Positions 62,228 to 64,000 of a stretch of 64,000 nucleotides of DNA are shown here, piece after piece; the stretch's first letter is position 1, and the number at the start of each line of letters is the position of its first letter. The stretch is from Pseudomonas hamedanensis. GTDB taxonomy: Bacteria; Pseudomonadota; Gammaproteobacteria; Pseudomonadales; Pseudomonadaceae. The stretch lies in assembly GCF_014268595.2 (NCBI RefSeq), contig NZ_CP077091.1, positions 3,870,001 through 3,934,000 of the forward strand, in the 5' to 3' direction. The translations under genes were made by a program, and so were the position numbers. The notes under the pieces are model-generated. The model did no database searches, had not been told where the DNA came from, and saw only the letters and a program-made list of their open reading frames with translations.

Positions 62228-64000
62228 ATGAAACGTCTCGACATTGTGCTGACAGGCACCAGCCAGGCCATGACCGACCTGGCGCAAGAACTGCAACAAC
62301 ACGGTCATTCAATACGCCGCAGCGCTGCGGCGCCATCGGCGGTGGACCTGATCATTGACGATGGTTTTATTGCCGCCGGCGATGGCTGCGCGATCCCGCA
62401 TCTACATTTGCGATTGGGCGTCGCCGCCCGGAGCAGCGGTGGTCTGCCGTCACTCGACTTGCTGTGTTTTCTTGGCTCGTCGCTGATCAGCCGCGTGCCG
62501 ATGGCCGATGAGCCGTCCGGCAACGGTCAGGCGTTGCGCCAACGGGTACTGGCGCAGGTAGTGGACGAAGTGACGTTGCTGGTCAGCCGCTTTTCCCGCG
62601 ACCCCGACGCGCTTCGCCACGCCCCTGCGCTGACCGCGCCGGATTTCGAGCGCATGGAAGATCTGCTGTTTCTCGACAGCCTGGCGTACGTCCATCGCTT
62701 CAACGACACGGCCAACGCAGCGTTGCTGAAACAGGCGCAGGTCTCGGTGATCGAACGCCTGCAACAGAGCCTGATCGAGCATGCCGGGCGGCCCGCTCTG
62801 CATCTGGACGGGCAGTCGATCAGCTACCGCCAGTTGCAGGCCCACAGCCTGGCGATTCAACAACGACTACAGCCATTGCTTGAGCGCCACCCGCAACCGT
62901 GGGTAATTGCCGTCTGCCTGCCGAAAAGTCCGGCGCTGTACGCCGCGATTCTGGCGATTCTCGGCAGCGGTGCGGTGTATTTGCCGCTGGAGCCGAGCCA
63001 TCCATTGCCGCGTCAGCAATACATTGTGCAGAACGCCGCAGCGGTGCTGCTGCTCCACGATGGCGAGCAGGCGCTGGGGGGCACGATGTCGGCGCTGGAT
63101 ATCAGCGGCATCCATGCAGCGGCTGCCGATCTCAGCCAACCCTTGCTGCAAAGACGTCCCGCCCTCGATGCGCCGTGCATGGCGCTTTACACCTCGGGCA
63201 CCACCGGGCATCCGAAAGGGGTGCTGCTCAGCCAGGCCAACCTCGCGCACTTCACCGCGTGGTACGCCGACTATGTGCAACTGAGCAGCGAAAGCCGGGT
63301 ATTGCAGTTCTCTTCGCTGAGCTTCGACTCGTCGCTGATCGACATCTTCCCGACGCTGATCGCCGGCGCCGAACTGGTAGTGCCCGACGACACGCAGCGG
63401 CGCGATCCGCTGCAACTGGTTGCGCTGATCCGCCGACGGCAACTGACCCATGCGTTCCTGCCCCCGGCGCTGTTGAGCATCCTGCCGCTGGAACACCTGC
63501 AAGGTGTGCAGGTGATGACCGGCGGCGATGTCTGCGAGCCTTTCGTCATCGAGCAACTGACCCGGCAGGGCACGTTGCATAACCTCTATGGCCCGACCGA
63601 GGCCACGGTACTGATTACCGCCCGGCGACTCGAAAACAGCGACAGCAATCGCAGCCTCGGCGCGCCGATCGCCAACAGTCAGGTGCTGATTCTCGACGAC
63701 GATCTGCAACCGGTACCCGAACAAACCGTGGGTGAACTGTTCATCGTCGGCCCCGGTGTCTGCCTCGGTTACCTGAACAATCCGCAGCAGACCGCCGCAC
63801 GCTATCTGACCCTGGCCTTGCCGGGAGGCGCGACCTTGCGCGCCTACCGCAGCGGCGACATGGCCAAGTGGGGCGAGCACGGCATCGAGTTGTGCGGACG
63901 ACGTGACAACCAAGTGAAAATTCGTGGTTTTCGCGTCGAGCCGGAAGAGATCGAGCGTTGCCTGCGGGACAGTCGGTTGTATCGTCAGATTGCCGTGGTG
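62228..64000 (+). CDS. mgoA: Non-ribosomal peptide synthetase, MgoA/PvfC-type (3' end outside window)
   Basis: The frame is open for 591 codons to the window edge. Residues 1-~165 are an N-terminal region that is neither a condensation nor an adenylation domain. From ~175 an adenylation domain follows with core motifs LYTSGTTGHPKG (~320), NLYGPTEAT (~452), YRSGDMAKW and GRRDNQVKIRGFRVE (~556). Reading the specificity pocket against PheA by eye gives D-S-I-F-M-G-L-V, whose D, F, G and V positions match leucine-type codes; branched-chain amino acid activation is therefore likely. Carrier and reductase domains would lie beyond the window. The start has AAGGAAG 7 bases upstream. Confidence 0.88.
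   Translation, partial: MKRLDIVLTGTSQAMTDLAQELQQHGHSIRRSAAAPSAVDLIIDDGFIAAGDGCAIPHLHLRLGVAARSSGGLPSLDLLCFLGSSLISRVPMADEPSGNGQALRQRVLAQVVDEVTLLVSRFSRDPDALRHAPALTAPDFERMEDLLFLDSLAYVHRFNDTANAALLKQAQVSVIERLQQSLIEHAGRPALHLDGQSISYRQLQAHSLAIQQRLQPLLERHPQPWVIAVCLPKSPALYAAILAILGSGAVYLPLEPSHPLPRQQYIVQNAAAVLLLHDGEQALGGTMSALDISGIHAAAADLSQPLLQRRPALDAPCMALYTSGTTGHPKGVLLSQANLAHFTAWYADYVQLSSESRVLQFSSLSFDSSLIDIFPTLIAGAELVVPDDTQRRDPLQLVALIRRRQLTHAFLPPALLSILPLEHLQGVQVMTGGDVCEPFVIEQLTRQGTLHNLYGPTEATVLITARRLENSDSNRSLGAPIANSQVLILDDDLQPVPEQTVGELFIVGPGVCLGYLNNPQQTAARYLTLALPGGATLRAYRSGDMAKWGEHGIELCGRRDNQVKIRGFRVEPEEIERCLRDSRLYRQIAVV

Noticed and set aside
1..64000. CRISPR array, prophage, insertion sequence, tRNA or rRNA
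   Set aside because: The repeats present are REP-like inverted pairs of varied spacing, not direct repeats with uniform spacers; no transposase, integrase or phage structural gene and no tRNA cloverleaf was recognised.

Overview
This 64 kb stretch is high-GC and densely coded. It looks like chromosome from the Pseudomonas fluorescens/putida lineage: it carries typical pseudomonad genes (LapD/LapG, BetT, SfnB, TauABCD, Tex, OmpR/EnvZ, an mgo/pvf-type operon) and many interspersed REP-like inverted repeats. There are no rRNA or tRNA genes, no CRISPR array and no recognisable insertion sequence. Both window edges cut genes: the 3' part of a giant RTX adhesin on the left and the 5' part of a non-ribosomal peptide synthetase (NRPS) on the right.

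Layout. 1-3.7 kb: C-terminus of a LapA-like type I secreted adhesin (PA14-like, vWFA and RTX repeats), then a small conserved protein. 3.7-9.8 kb: aldo/keto reductase, an FMN-dependent monooxygenase with a TonB receptor, and a divergent LacI regulator with a perfect operator between them. 10-12 kb: BetT choline transporter with a BetI-type operator. 12.4-17.1 kb: cysteine/cystine genes (serine acetyltransferase, D-cysteine desulfhydrase, cystine ABC importer). 17.5 kb: a two-Ig-like-domain protein behind a good sigma-70 promoter. 18.6-25.2 kb: two SfnB-type flavoproteins, a second FMN monooxygenase and MetQNI. 25.2-29.6 kb: an orphan TccC/Rhs-type toxin protein, a DUF6124-like protein and a methyltransferase. 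29.6-38.6 kb: a secreted glycosidase-like protein, a TriABC-like RND pump with two adaptors, and an AAA ATPase. 38.7-41.7 kb: a polar amino-acid ABC importer. 41.9-44.8 kb: a 32-residue ORF, an orphan MetQ, an atypical AAA+ sigma-54-type regulator and an alpha/beta hydrolase. 45-48.6 kb: tauABCD. 49-53.6 kb: gshA, a thioesterase and tex. 54-58.9 kb: ompR-envZ and lapG-lapD. 59-64 kb: a GntR regulator, then an operon matching mgoB-mgoC-mgoA (pvf).

How it fits together. From about 5 to 50 kb the theme is sulfur: uptake of taurine, methionine and cystine, two flavin monooxygenase systems that probably desulfonate or oxidise organosulfur compounds, SfnB proteins, cysteine synthesis and breakdown, and glutathione synthesis. 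Two short AT-rich motifs recur upstream of these units and may be sites for a sulfur-starvation activator. The lap genes, OmpR/EnvZ and the adhesin belong to surface attachment and envelope control. The right end is the most notable: DUF3050 protein, AurF-type diiron N-oxygenase and NRPS genes are translationally packed as in the mangotoxin-regulating mgo operon and the Pseudomonas virulence factor (pvf) operon, which make diazeniumdiolate-type signals.
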